From Picosynechococcus sp. PCC 7002 (GTDB lineage Bacteria; Cyanobacteriota; Cyanobacteriia; Cyanobacteriales; MRBY01), in assembly GCF_963860125.1 (NCBI RefSeq), contig NZ_CAWLFA010000001.1:2108001-2172000 (forward strand): 64,000 bases of DNA, written 5' to 3'. The notes under the pieces are model-generated. The model saw nothing but the letters and a program-made list of their open reading frames with translations, made no database searches and was not told the origin of the DNA. The position numbers and the translations under genes were made by a program. Positions 36,547 through 45,971 of this stretch are shown piece by piece (position 1 is the stretch's first letter; each line of letters begins with the position of its first letter).

Positions 36547-37776
36547 TTACTTCAGGATCTTAGAAACGGTACCAGCACCGATAGTGCGGCCACCTTCACG
36601 GATCGCAAAACGCATCCCTTGCTCAATGGCAATGGGGTTGATGAGTTCTACGGTCATCTTGATGCGATCGCCAGGCATAACCATTTCAGCGCTGGAGCCA
36701 TCATCGGCGGTGAAAGCAGAGATGGTACCAGTTACGTCAGTTGTCCGGACGTAGAACTGAGGACGGTAGTTGGGGAAGAAAGGCGTGTGACGACCACCTT
36801 CTTCTTTAGTCAAAACATAAACCTCAGCTTCGAAGTTGGTGTGGGGGGTGATAGAACCGGGCTTAGCAAGGACCATGCCGCGCTCGATATCATCCTTTTG
36901 TACACCACGGAGGAGTACACCAACGTTGTCCCCAGCCATCCCTTCATCGAGGGTCTTCTGGAACATTTCAACACCAGTAACGGTGGTGCTGCGGGTGTCT
37001 CTAATCCCAACGATTTCGATGGTTTCGCCAACTTTAACGCGACCACGCTCGATCCGACCGGTGGCAACGGTACCACGACCAGTAATGGAGAAGACGTCTT
37101 CTACAGCCATCAAGAAAGGCTTGTCAACATCCCGCTCAGGCAGGGGCATATATTCGTCAACGCTGTCCATCAGGGCCAAAATTTTGTCAACCCACTTGTC
37201 TTCGCCACGCTTGATGTTGGGGTTAGCAACGAGGGCTTCTACTGCCTTGAGCGCAGAACCAGTGGTGATCGGAATATCATCGCCAGGGAAGTCATATTCA
37301 CTGAGCAATTCACGAACTTCAAGTTCAACCAACTCAAGGAGTTCTTCGTCATCAACTTGGTCTTCTTTGTTCAAGAAAACAACAAGGCTAGGTACACCAA
37401 CCTGCTTGGCCAAGAGGATGTGTTCACGGGTCTGGGGCATCGGGCCATCGGCTGCAGAAACCACAAGGATACCGCCATCCATCTGTGCTGCACCAGTGAT
37501 CATGTTTTTCACATAGTCAGCGTGACCAGGGCAGTCAACGTGAGCATAGTGACGATTTTCTGTCTCGTATTCTACGTGGGCAGTGTTGATGGTGATACCA
37601 CGCGCTTTTTCTTCAGGAGCCGCGTCGATATCTTCATAGCTCTTCGCTTTACCGCCACCTTGAGCCGCTAAGGCCATAGTGATCGCTGCGGTTAGCGTTG
37701 TTTTACCGTGGTCAACGTGGCCAACAGTACCAATATTGGCGTGGTCTTTGTTTCTTTCAAACTTAGCGCGTGCCAT
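36547..37776 (-). CDS. tuf: Elongation factor Tu
   Basis: 409 aa. Delivers aminoacyl-tRNA to the ribosomal A site. GTPase motifs are G1 [10 protein letters not shown]2 [13 protein letters not shown]3 DCPGHADY with the catalytic His, and G4 NKEDQVDD. Domains II and III are complete, ending in [13 protein letters not shown]. It lies 22 bp downstream of fusA. Codon use is strongly biased, as expected for a very highly expressed gene. Confidence 0.99.
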
Positions 37777-37798
37777 GAGTTTCGTTATTCCTTAATCG

Positions 37799-39880
37799 TT
37801 AAAAGTTTGCGTTCCCTTTGTTTTTTGCGATGATGGCTTCAGCCACATGGCGAGGCACCTCATCGTAGTTGCTGAATTCCATCGAAAAGATACCACGTCC
37901 TTGGGTTTTTGAACGGATATCGGTAGCGTAACCAAACATTTCTGCCAGTGGAACCTTTGCAGAAACCTTAGCCAGGCCTTCTTCGGAATTCATACCTTGG
38001 ATGTTGCCCCGACGGGCATTGAGGTCACCCATGATGTCACCAAGGAATTCCTCAGGGACTTCGACCTCAACCTGCATGACAGGTTCTAGCACCACGGGAG
38101 AGGCCTGGTCAACGGCATTACGGATTGCGATAGAACCAGCAATCTTAAATGCCATCTCTGAGGAATCTACGTCGTGGAAAGAGCCATCAAGCAGGGTGGC
38201 TTTGAGATCAATCATCGGGTAGCCTGCGATGATACCAGATTCGCATGCTTCTTTCATCCCCTGTTCTACAGACGGGATGTATTCACGCGGAATGGCACCA
38301 CCAACAATCTTTGATTCAAACGCAAAGCCACTGCCTTCATCTCCAGGTTCAATCTGGATGACAACATGGCCGTATTGGCCTTTGCCGCCACTCTGACGGA
38401 TAAATTTACCTTCGGCATCTGCTTTCTGGCGAATTGTCTCCCGGTAGGCGACTTGGGGTTGACCGACATCTGCCTCAACTTTGAATTCTCGCAGCATGCG
38501 GTCCACAAGGATTTCGAGGTGAAGTTCTCCCATCCCTGCGATTACTGTTTGGTTGGTCTCCGGATCGACACTGACACGAAAGGTCGGGTCTTCATCGGAT
38601 AGGGCTTGGAGCGCTTTAGAGAGCTTCTCCATATCTTGTTTGGTCTTCGGCTCGACGGCGACGGAAATGACAGGTTCTGGAATGTAGAGGGATTCGAGGA
38701 TGATCGGGTCATTTGCCTCGCAGAGGGTGTCACCAGTCATTGTGTCACGCATGCCGATGACGGCACCGAGATCGCCGGCACGAAGTTCGTCAACTTCAAT
38801 CCGTTCATTGGATTTGAGGACAATCAGACGAGAAATTCGTTCTTTTTGGTCTTTTGTGGAGTTGTAGACATAGCTGCCTTTTTCGATAACACCAGAGTAG
38901 ACACGGATAAAACTGAGTCTCCCGTAGGGATCAGAGGCAATCTTAAAGGCCAAAGCGGCAAAGGGGGCTTCGTCATCGGCTGGGCGATCGCCTAGGGTGC
39001 CATCGGGGAGTTCCCCTTGAATAGGAGGAACATCTAGGGGGGAGGGCAGATAATCGACAACGGCATCAAGGAGGAGTTGTACGCCTTTGTTTTTAAAGGC
39101 AGAGCCACACAGCAGGGGAACAATCGTCCCGGCAATGGTTCCTTGCCGGAGTGCGGCCATGATTTCTGCTTCGGTAAAGGCTTCTCCTTCTAGATATTTT
39201 TCCAGGAGGCTTTCGTCACTCTCGGCGATCGCCTCGATCATGATCGTGCGATATTCAGCGGCTTTATCCTGTAATGCTGCGGGAATTTCTGTGATTTCAA
39301 TGTCCTGACCAATATCATCTTTGTAGATATGGGCCCGCATTTTCACCAGGTCAATAATGCCTTGAAATTCGCTTTCGGTACCAATGGGAATCTGAATCGC
39401 GATGGCATTGGCTTTGAGGCGATCGCGGATTTGCTCGTAAACTTTAAAGAAATTTGCGCCGGTGCGATCCATCTTATTGACGAAGGCAATCCGGGGCACG
39501 CGGTACCGGTCAGCCTGACGCCAAACGGTCTCTGATTGGGGTTGCACACCACCGACGGAACAAAAAACTGCGATTACACCATCGAGCACCCGCATCGAGC
39601 GCTCTACTTCAATCGTGAAATCAACGTGTCCAGGGGTGTCAATAATATTAACTTTGTGGTTGCGCCAGCTCGTGCTGATCGCGGCAGCGGTAATTGTAAT
39701 ACCCCGCTCCCGTTCTTGTTCCATCCAGTCGGTCACTGCGTTGCCATCGTGAACCTCTCCGATCTTGTGGACAATTCCGGAGTAGAACAAAATTCTTTCA
39801 GTTGTCGTGGTTTTACCCGCATCAATATGCGCGGCAATGCCAATGTTACGGACTTGTTCTAGGGCGATGCTACGTGGCAC
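37799..39880 (-). CDS. fusA: Elongation factor G
   Basis: 693 aa from GTG 39880 (VPRSIALEQVRNIGIAAHID), with AGGAGGT 5 nt upstream. TTG 39895 would include that site in the coding region and is rejected. Motifs are G1 AHIDAGKTT, G2 RGITITAAA, G3 DTPGHVDF with the catalytic His, and G4 NKMDRTGA. It catalyses translocation and ribosome recycling. A second EF-G-like gene with a different G3 lies at 51407. Confidence 0.98.
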   Translation of the reverse strand: MPRSIALEQVRNIGIAAHIDAGKTTTTERILFYSGIVHKIGEVHDGNAVTDWMEQERERGITITAAAISTSWRNHKVNIIDTPGHVDFTIEVERSMRVLDGVIAVFCSVGGVQPQSETVWRQADRYRVPRIAFVNKMDRTGANFFKVYEQIRDRLKANAIAIQIPIGTESEFQGIIDLVKMRAHIYKDDIGQDIEITEIPAALQDKAAEYRTIMIEAIAESDESLLEKYLEGEAFTEAEIMAALRQGTIAGTIVPLLCGSAFKNKGVQLLLDAVVDYLPSPLDVPPIQGELPDGTLGDRPADDEAPFAALAFKIASDPYGRLSFIRVYSGVIEKGSYVYNSTKDQKERISRLIVLKSNERIEVDELRAGDLGAVIGMRDTMTGDTLCEANDPIILESLYIPEPVISVAVEPKTKQDMEKLSKALQALSDEDPTFRVSVDPETNQTVIAGMGELHLEILVDRMLREFKVEADVGQPQVAYRETIRQKADAEGKFIRQSGGKGQYGHVVIQIEPGDEGSGFAFESKIVGGAIPREYIPSVEQGMKEACESGIIAGYPMIDLKATLLDGSFHDVDSSEMAFKIAGSIAIRNAVDQASPVVLEPVMQVEVEVPEEFLGDIMGDLNARRGNIQGMNSEEGLAKVSAKVPLAEMFGYATDIRSKTQGRGIFSMEFSNYDEVPRHVAEAIIAKNKGNANF

Positions 39881-40096
39881 GATGACCTCCTGCAAACTGA
39901 TTTTCTAAAGGCGATCGCACAATCAAAAAAAATCTTTTTAAAGTGTGCGCGCCGAAAAATGATGATGAAAACAGTTGCTTAATACTTCTTAGCAATGGCG
40001 ACTCATTATTATAGTCTTGCTGTTTCGTTTCGTCTAGCACCGGGGAATTTTTTGTTGTGAAAAACAAACTGAAATCTTCCCCGGTATAGATTGTTT

Positions 40097-40567
40097 TTAG
40101 TAGCGGTAGTGGGCGAAAGCCTTGTTCGCTTCTGCCATCCGGTGGGTATCTTCCCGCTTCTTGATTGCGCCGCCCGTTTCGTTGGCTGCATCCATCAATT
40201 CGTTGGCAAGCTTGATCGCCATGCTTTTACCGGAGCGTTGCCGAGCATAGCCGATTAACCAACGGAGGGCCAAAGCAGTACCCCGGCCTTGGCGGACTTC
40301 CATGGGCACCTGGTAGGTTGCGCCACCAACACGACGGGCCTTAACTTCCACGAGGGGAGTCAGGTTACGGATTGCTGTTTCAAAGACTTCGATGGGATCG
40401 CTGCCAGTTCTTTCTTTGATGATGTCGAGGGCATCGTAAACAATCCGTGCTGCCAAGGATTTTTTGCCGCTTTTCATCACACGGCGGATAGTCATGCTGA
40501 GAAGACGGTTGTTGTACACGGCATCAGGCGGCACAACACGCTTTTTAGTAACTGAGCGACGAGACAT
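40097..40567 (-). CDS. rpsG: 30S ribosomal protein S7
   Basis: 156 aa, starting MSRRSVTKKRVVPPDAVYNN; S7 nucleates the 30S head and often autoregulates the str operon. Conserved RRVGGATYQVPMEVR and RWLIGYAR are present. A 225 bp spacer separates it from rpsL, longer than is usual in bacterial str operons. A 216 bp spacer precedes fusA. Confidence 0.98.
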   Translation of the reverse strand: MSRRSVTKKRVVPPDAVYNNRLLSMTIRRVMKSGKKSLAARIVYDALDIIKERTGSDPIEVFETAIRNLTPLVEVKARRVGGATYQVPMEVRQGRGTALALRWLIGYARQRSGKSMAIKLANELMDAANETGGAIKKREDTHRMAEANKAFAHYRY

Positions 40568-40792
40568 ATTTTTCTATGCTTTTACAGATAGAGGGTTTTC
40601 TTAGGGTGGTTGCGCTAGGCGGCCTAGGCGCGATTTTTAAAATAGGGGCAGCAATTTTATATAAAGGGAACACTCCACCGGTAGTCGTGAGCTTTGGGAG
40701 GTTCGCAACAAGCTTAAATAAATTCAATGGAGAATCTAAATTCTGGGAAAAATTGGCGATCGCAACTCTTGCCAATCATTCAACCGGATAGA

Positions 40793-41167
40793 TTACTCTT
40801 TAGGGCGCTTAGCACCATATTTGGAGCGGCCTTGCTTCCGATCCTTAACACCAGTCGCGTCGAGGGTGCCACGGACAATATGATAACGGACACCAGGTAA
40901 ATCCTTCACACGACCGCCCCGGATGAGGACGACGGAGTGTTCTTGGAGGTTGTGGCCGATGCCAGGAATGTAAGCGGTCACTTCAAAACCAGAGGTCAAA
41001 CGCACACGAGCCACCTTCCGAAGCGCAGAGTTCGGCTTCTTGGGGGTGGTGGTATACACACGGGTGCAAACGCCACGACGCTGGGGGCATTGCTTAAGAG
41101 CGGGGGACTTAGTCTTTTTCTTGAGCTTGTAGCGCTCTGAACGAATAAGCTGTTGGATAGTTGGCAT
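40793..41167 (-). CDS. rpsL: 30S ribosomal protein S12
   Basis: 124 aa from ATG 41167 (MPTIQQLIRSERYK). TTG 41173 would only add two residues. Decoding-centre motifs TPKKPNSALRKVARV and GIGHNLQEHSVVLIRGGRVKDLPGVRYH are intact. Lys at the classical streptomycin position (TPKKPNS) is wild type. First gene of the str operon; iscA-type, cupin, tadA and grxC genes precede it on the same strand. Confidence 0.98.
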   Translation of the reverse strand: MPTIQQLIRSERYKLKKKTKSPALKQCPQRRGVCTRVYTTTPKKPNSALRKVARVRLTSGFEVTAYIPGIGHNLQEHSVVLIRGGRVKDLPGVRYHIVRGTLDATGVKDRKQGRSKYGAKRPKE

Positions 41168-41249
41168 GGACAATTGCCCTACGCGGATGGTTTAACGTAG
41201 GTCATTAACATTGACAAATTACAATCTTAGTGACAAAGATCGGCTACTG

Positions 41250-41579
41250 TCAAGGTTCTTTCTGAAAGGACTGACCACAGTTGCAGGTTTTGATTGTGTG
41301 GGGATTTTTAAACCGAAAGCTTCCCCCCATTAAATCTTCGGAGTAGTCAATGCTGAGGTCTTTGAGCTGCTCGGCATCATTGTGATTAATCAAGATGTTG
41401 ATATTGCGGATCGTTTCTTGGCGATCGCCGCTCTGGGGTTCAGCATCTAGAGAAAATTGGTAGATGTAGTCTAAACAGCCGCCGGACTGCACAGTGATCC
41501 GGAGATAACTATCAGTCGCTTGGCGACTACGCTGGATACGTTTAATTTCTTGGGCGGCGCTCGGAGTGATTTGAATCAT
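41250..41579 (-). CDS. A-type iron-sulfur cluster carrier (HesB/IscA/SufA family)
   Basis: 109 aa from ATG 41579 (MIQITPSAAQEI). The three cysteines that bind the cluster are present: C35 in QSGGCLDY and C99, C101 in TCNCGQSF. It carries or transfers Fe-S clusters to apoproteins. The longer frame to 41609 starts at GTG and adds ten poorly conserved residues. 76 bp upstream of rpsL. Confidence 0.93.
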   Translation of the reverse strand: MIQITPSAAQEIKRIQRSRQATDSYLRITVQSGGCLDYIYQFSLDAEPQSGDRQETIRNINILINHNDAEQLKDLSIDYSEDLMGGSFRFKNPHTIKTCNCGQSFQKEP

Positions 41580-41612
41580 TTCAAAAAAGGAAAAGCCAAT
41601 GGGAACCAAGCT

Positions 41613-42008
41613 CTACTGGCGAGCATAGTCATCCTGGAAGCGAATAATATCATCTTCGCCCAGGTACTCACCATTCTGCACTTCGATCAAGATCAAGGGC
41701 ACAACGCCAGGATTTTGGAGGCGATGCTTGGTACAGGCCGGGACGTAGGTGGATTGGTTCGGGGTTAATAATTCAGTTTTGTCACCACATTCAACGTGGG
41801 CCGTTCCAGACACAACGATCCAATGTTCACTACGATGATGGTGCATCTGGAGACTGAGGCGATGACCGGGTTTTACTTCGATGCGTTTGATTTTGTAGCC
41901 TGGCCCTTCATCGAGAACCGTAAAAGTACCCCAGGGTCGAGAATCAGTGGGGCATGGTTGAGTTGGGGCCGTGGTGGCAGGGCTACTGGATTGTCCCGTC
42001 AAGATCAT
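41613..42008 (-). CDS. Cupin protein resembling the mannose-6-phosphate isomerase domain of ManC
   Basis: 131 aa. The cupin core RPWGTFTVLDEGPGYKIKRI, LQMHHHRSEHWIVVSG (metal-binding HxH and E) and STYVPACTKHRLQNPG match the C-terminal phosphomannose isomerase domain of bifunctional ManC proteins. No guanylyltransferase domain is attached. Likely role is mannose-6-phosphate/fructose-6-phosphate interconversion for GDP-mannose or fucose supply. ATG 42008 and GTG 42014 are both possible starts. Spacing to tadA is 52 bp. Confidence 0.88.
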   Translation of the reverse strand: MILTGQSSSPATTAPTQPCPTDSRPWGTFTVLDEGPGYKIKRIEVKPGHRLSLQMHHHRSEHWIVVSGTAHVECGDKTELLTPNQSTYVPACTKHRLQNPGVVPLILIEVQNGEYLGEDDIIRFQDDYARQ

Positions 42009-42060
42009 GGGCACTCAAAAACCGTAGATGACAACATAAATACTTGCCTCCCATTATGCG

Positions 42061-42537
42061 TCAGGGACGGCAATTGTGTTGAAACCAATTCTGGAGAAGT
42101 TGCCGACATTCCATTGCTGCGATCCCACCAAGAACTGGGAAAGAATGATTAGAAAAGGGAGCATCGGGAAAATTAGCCATACTGCGTAGAGCGCCTGTTT
42201 TCGGATCATCAGCACCATAAACGACTTGCTTAAGACGGCTGTGAATCATCGCTCCGGCACACATGGGACAGGGTTCGAGAGTGACATAGAGGGTGCAGTC
42301 CTGGAGATGCCAATCTTGGCGCATCTGGCTGGCGGCACGGATCACCAGCATTTCGGCGTGGGCGGTGGGATCTTGGGTTTTTTCTTTGCGATTACCACTC
42401 TGGGCAAGGCATTGATTTTTGCCATCAACAATCACAGCACCGACGGGGATTTCTCCAGATTGTCCGGCAACTTTTGCGAGGGCGATCGCCTTTTGCATCC
42501 AGTGATAATGGCGTCGATATTCTGCTTGGGTAATCAC
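42061..42537 (-). CDS. tadA: tRNA(Arg) adenosine-34 deaminase
   Basis: 158 aa. Catalytic HAE in DPTAHAEMLVIR and zinc-binding PCPMCAGAMIHSR are those of TadA, which makes inosine-34 in tRNA-Arg(ACG). The start is GTG 42537 and forms a GTGA overlap with the grxC stop, a classic coupling, so I accept the GTG over an ATG 13 codons in. Confidence 0.93.
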   Translation of the reverse strand: MITQAEYRRHYHWMQKAIALAKVAGQSGEIPVGAVIVDGKNQCLAQSGNRKEKTQDPTAHAEMLVIRAASQMRQDWHLQDCTLYVTLEPCPMCAGAMIHSRLKQVVYGADDPKTGALRSMANFPDAPFSNHSFPVLGGIAAMECRQLLQNWFQHNCRP

Positions 42538-42839
42538 TGGTGTAGTAATACGTTTAGCTCGCCTTTTTGTTCAAGGGCGAATAAATCTGTGCAACCGCCG
42601 ATGTGGGCGTTGTTGATGAAAATCTGGGGGACAGTGCGCTTGCCATTGGCCCGCTCTGCCATTTTTTTACGGGCAATCTCATCCCCATCAATTTTGTATT
42701 CCGTGAAATGTACCCCTTTGAAAAAAAGCAATATTTTCGCTGCAATGCAGTAGGGACAAGTCCGCCAAGTATAAATTTCAACCTTGGCATGAATCCCCGT
42801 TGCTTTTTTTCCAAATAGCGACTTCAGGCAATTAAACAT
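42534..42839 (-). CDS. grxC: Glutaredoxin, dithiol type
   Basis: 101 aa. Active site CPYC in YTWRTCPYCIAAK; glutathione-binding TVPQIFINNAHIGGCTDLFAL with cis-Pro and GGC. It reduces protein disulfides with glutathione. About 15 residues (MFNCLKSLFGKK) precede the domain. First gene of a minus-strand row grxC-tadA-cupin-iscA that continues into rpsL. Confidence 0.95.
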   Translation of the reverse strand: MFNCLKSLFGKKATGIHAKVEIYTWRTCPYCIAAKILLFFKGVHFTEYKIDGDEIARKKMAERANGKRTVPQIFINNAHIGGCTDLFALEQKGELNVLLHQ

Positions 42840-43090
42840 TTTTGACGTTCTCCCATACCCTTAATCATTGCTTTGCCGCCAATTATGCCCATTCACACTC
42901 AACATGGGACTGACAAAGTCAATGGACTTAAGGTTAAACTTTAGAATACTTTAAACACTGCTGATCCTAAGGAAAAATTCCATCTGAGCCATGCGAGCGA
43001 GTGGCATGATTACCGGATCGATATATTTCTAGATCAGCCACAATATATTTTTAATCACCTTTCTCTGGACATTAACTCAACAGCAAAACT

Positions 43091-44467
43091 ATGAGCACTT
43101 CAACCCTCACCCGTGACTACAAGGTCGCCGATATTAATTTGGCAAGCTGGGGCCGCAAGGAAATTGCGATCGCCGAAGGCGAAATGCCCGCCCTCATGAC
43201 CATCCGGAAAAAATACAGTGCAAGCAAGCCCTTAGCTGGGGCAAAGATTATTGGCTGTATCCACATGACCATTCAGACGGCGGTGCTGATTGAAACCCTG
43301 GTCGAACTGGGGGCCGAAGTGCGTTGGTCATCCTGTAATATTTTCTCTACCCAAGACCATGCCGCAGCGGCGATCGCCGAGGCAGGCGTACCCGTTTTCG
43401 CGTGGAAAGGGGAAACCGAAGAAGAATACATGTGGTGTATTGAGCAGACCTGTCGCACCCCTGACGGCGAACTTTGGGATGCCAACATGATCCTCGACGA
43501 TGGTGGTGACCTGACGGGCTACATCCACACTACCTATCCTGAAATGCTCTCCCGCATCCATGGCGTCACCGAAGAGACCACCACTGGCGTCCATCGTCTC
43601 TACGAAATGCTCGAAAAGGGCAAACTAAAAATCCCCGCCATTAACGTTAATGACTCCGTTACCAAGGCGAAAAACGACAACAAGTATGGGTGCCGCCACA
43701 GCTTAAACGATGCGATTAAACGCGCCACTGACCACCTCCTCGCCGGGAAAAAAGCCCTGGTGATTGGGTATGGCGATGTGGGCAAAGGCTCGGCTGCGTC
43801 TCTCCGTCAGGAAGGCATGATTGTCAAGGTCACTGAAGTTGACCCCATCTGCGCGATGCAGGCTTGTATGGATGGATTTGAAGTGGTTTCACCCTTCATT
43901 AACGGCATCAACAATGGGCCAGAGAGCATCAATAAAGATCTCTTAGCGAATACGGATCTCTTGGTGACGGCCACCGGTAACTTTAATGTTTGCGATGCCA
44001 ATATGCTTGCTGCCCTGAAGCCCAGTGCAGTGGTTTGCAACATTGGTCACTTCGATAATGAGATTGACACTGCTTACATGCGGAAAAACTGGCAGTGGGA
44101 AGAAATCAAGCCCCAAGTTCATAAGGTTTATCGCAGTGATGATCCCCAGGACTTTTTGATTCTCTTAGCGGAAGGTCGTTTGGTCAACCTGGGGAATGCG
44201 ACAGGGCACCCCTCCCGGATTATGGATGGTTCGTTTGCTAACCAAGTTCTCGCGCAAATGTTCTTGTTTGAGCGTCAGTTTGCCAACCAAGATCCCAGTG
44301 AACGCAAGATTACGGTTGAGGTGTTACCGAAGCATCTTGATGAGGAAGTGGCCCGCTACATGGTGCAAGGTTTTGGCGGCGTGATCACCCAACTCACCCA
44401 AACCCAAGCGGATTACATCCATGTACCTGTGGCAGGGCCTTTCAAAACGGAAAGCTACAAGTACTAA
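43091..44467 (+). CDS. ahcY: S-adenosylhomocysteinase
   Basis: 458 aa. Hydrolyses SAH to adenosine and homocysteine, relieving product inhibition of methyltransferases. Motifs: GCIHMTIQTAVLIETL, SSCNIFSTQDHAAAA, the NAD-binding VIGYGDVGKGSAASLRQEG and TGNFNVCDANML. The C-terminus ends FKTESYKY, the Lys/Tyr tail that closes the neighbouring NAD site. The 248 bp upstream hold no SAH riboswitch that I can recognise. Followed by a good terminator. Confidence 0.97.
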   Translation: MSTSTLTRDYKVADINLASWGRKEIAIAEGEMPALMTIRKKYSASKPLAGAKIIGCIHMTIQTAVLIETLVELGAEVRWSSCNIFSTQDHAAAAIAEAGVPVFAWKGETEEEYMWCIEQTCRTPDGELWDANMILDDGGDLTGYIHTTYPEMLSRIHGVTEETTTGVHRLYEMLEKGKLKIPAINVNDSVTKAKNDNKYGCRHSLNDAIKRATDHLLAGKKALVIGYGDVGKGSAASLRQEGMIVKVTEVDPICAMQACMDGFEVVSPFINGINNGPESINKDLLANTDLLVTATGNFNVCDANMLAALKPSAVVCNIGHFDNEIDTAYMRKNWQWEEIKPQVHKVYRSDDPQDFLILLAEGRLVNLGNATGHPSRIMDGSFANQVLAQMFLFERQFANQDPSERKITVEVLPKHLDEEVARYMVQGFGGVITQLTQTQADYIHVPVAGPFKTESYKY

Positions 44468-44503
44468 AGCTTGATTTCTTTTTAACTTGAATAAACATGA
44501 CAG

Positions 44504-44529
44504 GGGTTGATCTGGGTCAACCCTTTTTT
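44504..44529 (+). terminator. Intrinsic terminator after ahcY
   Basis: GGGTTGA and TCAACCC form a perfect 7 bp stem around a 6-nt loop, followed by six T. It lies 36 bp after the ahcY stop. There is no matching T-run in the other direction, so it serves only the plus strand. Confidence 0.88.
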
Positions 44530-44540
44530 GATGGCGGGTT

Positions 44541-45806
44541 TTAACCTAAAAATGTATTGATCACTTTGCCCGTGAGCGTTTTTTGCCACCAAGGGGTATT
44601 GGTCTGGGGACAGTGGAGATTTTCGTGGTTAACCTGCCAGGTTTTGCTGGGGTCAAAAAGGATTAGGGGTTGGCAATTTTCGGGGGCAATCGACTTTATT
44701 GCCTGACCTAAGCATTTCTGGGGATTGGTACTGAGGGCTTGCCAAAGTTGGAGGGGTTGCCATTCTTGGGAAACAACAAAATTTTGCCAGAGGATTGGCA
44801 GGGCAATTTCTAAACCAATCACGCCGGAAGGGGCTTCGGCAAAGCTGACGGTTTTTTCTTCGTAGAGATAGGGTTGGTGGTCAATGGCGATCGCCTCAAT
44901 GACCCCAGTTTTCACGCCCTCGATTAATGCTTGTTGATCTTCGGGATTACCAAGGGGCGGATCTAGGCGGAGATTCGGGTCATAGGTACTGAGGGCCTTC
45001 GTATTCCAGAGCAGATGCATCCAAGAAACACTGGCAGTAATTGGCAATCCCCGTTGTTTGGCTTCCGCAATCAATTCCACCCCCCGGGCGGTGGAGATGC
45101 GCATGAGATGGACAGGGGTTTTCAGTTCGGCCACCAGTTCACAGATCGAAGCGATCGCCGTGGTTTCTACTGAGACTAATTCCTCCACGAGGCCATAGGC
45201 TAAACTCGCCTTGCCGTAGCGGGCCGTTCCCCCGTTATGGAGGGCTAAATTTTGCGGGTAGAGGGCGATGGGTCGGTGATGGGGGCATAAATATTCGAGG
45301 GTACGCCGCAGCAGGAGCCAATTGTTTAACGCTTGGCTGTCGCTAAATCCGGCAATATTTGCGGCCGCGAGTTCTCCTAATTCCGTGAGGCTTTCCCCTT
45401 GGCATTTTTTCGTCAGGGCAGCCCAGGGTAAAAAATTTGGTTTGGGGCCGGGTATTTGCTGGATGAGTTGTTGAAAGCTTTGCAGTTGGCCAAGATTATC
45501 AAGGGGAGGCTGGGTATTCGGCAAAATCCCCACTTGGGTAAACCCTCCAGCGAGGGCACCTTGGGCGAGTTGTTTCAACGTTTCGCGGGATTCGTACCCA
45601 GGTTCGCTACTGTGGCTATAAAGATCCACTAAACCGGGCGCCAGGATTAGATCTGCGGCTTCGATGGATTCTACTGCGGTGGGGAGATCTGACAATTGGG
45701 GGGTGATCGCCTGGAGCTGACCATCCTTAAACCAGACATCTTGGCGATGATCCAAGTTGGCCACGGGATCCAGAACCCGCACCTGCCGTAAAACAACGTT
45801 ATCCAT
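44541..45806 (-). CDS. Dihydroorotase-like amidohydrolase, probably catalytically inactive (PyrC'-type)
   Basis: 421 aa from ATG 45806 (MDNVVLRQVRVLDP). The overall layout is that of dihydroorotase: APGLVDLYSHSSEPGYESRETL, GILPNTQPPLDN, LDPPLGNPEDQQALIEGVKTGVIEAIAIDHQPY, APSGVIGLEIALP. However, the metal- and substrate-binding positions differ. The HxHxR motif reads Y63-S-H65-S-S67. The usual AHCE and CHVST histidines read ALYPQ and LMRIST. Only the Asp in AIDHQP remains. Active PyrC needs these. The family includes inactive PyrC' proteins that scaffold aspartate transcarbamoylase. Routine annotation would call it an active dihydroorotase. Confidence 0.85.
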   Translation of the reverse strand: MDNVVLRQVRVLDPVANLDHRQDVWFKDGQLQAITPQLSDLPTAVESIEAADLILAPGLVDLYSHSSEPGYESRETLKQLAQGALAGGFTQVGILPNTQPPLDNLGQLQSFQQLIQQIPGPKPNFLPWAALTKKCQGESLTELGELAAANIAGFSDSQALNNWLLLRRTLEYLCPHHRPIALYPQNLALHNGGTARYGKASLAYGLVEELVSVETTAIASICELVAELKTPVHLMRISTARGVELIAEAKQRGLPITASVSWMHLLWNTKALSTYDPNLRLDPPLGNPEDQQALIEGVKTGVIEAIAIDHQPYLYEEKTVSFAEAPSGVIGLEIALPILWQNFVVSQEWQPLQLWQALSTNPQKCLGQAIKSIAPENCQPLILFDPSKTWQVNHENLHCPQTNTPWWQKTLTGKVINTFLG

Positions 45807-45971
45807 TGCCGCGCTTACCACCGAAATATTCCCCTTCCATGAAAATCCGTCCCCCATTCTACTGTTTCTGCCCCAAATCCCCCTGGACTTTGTGAAATTC
45901 AACAACATTTACGACAAAAGCGAATCGGTCTCACTATGATGATTTTGTGGTGATTTTGGAGTGAATCAAAA

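Noticed and set aside
40576..40791. 71-codon plus-strand open frame in the rpsL-rpsG spacer
   Set aside because: It fills the spacer opposite the str operon, has no ribosome binding site or family character, and a minus-strand frame of similar length competes. Treated as chance.
42842..43090. Possible SAH riboswitch upstream of ahcY
   Set aside because: I could not find the conserved SAH-aptamer core in this spacer, and no helix pattern is clear.
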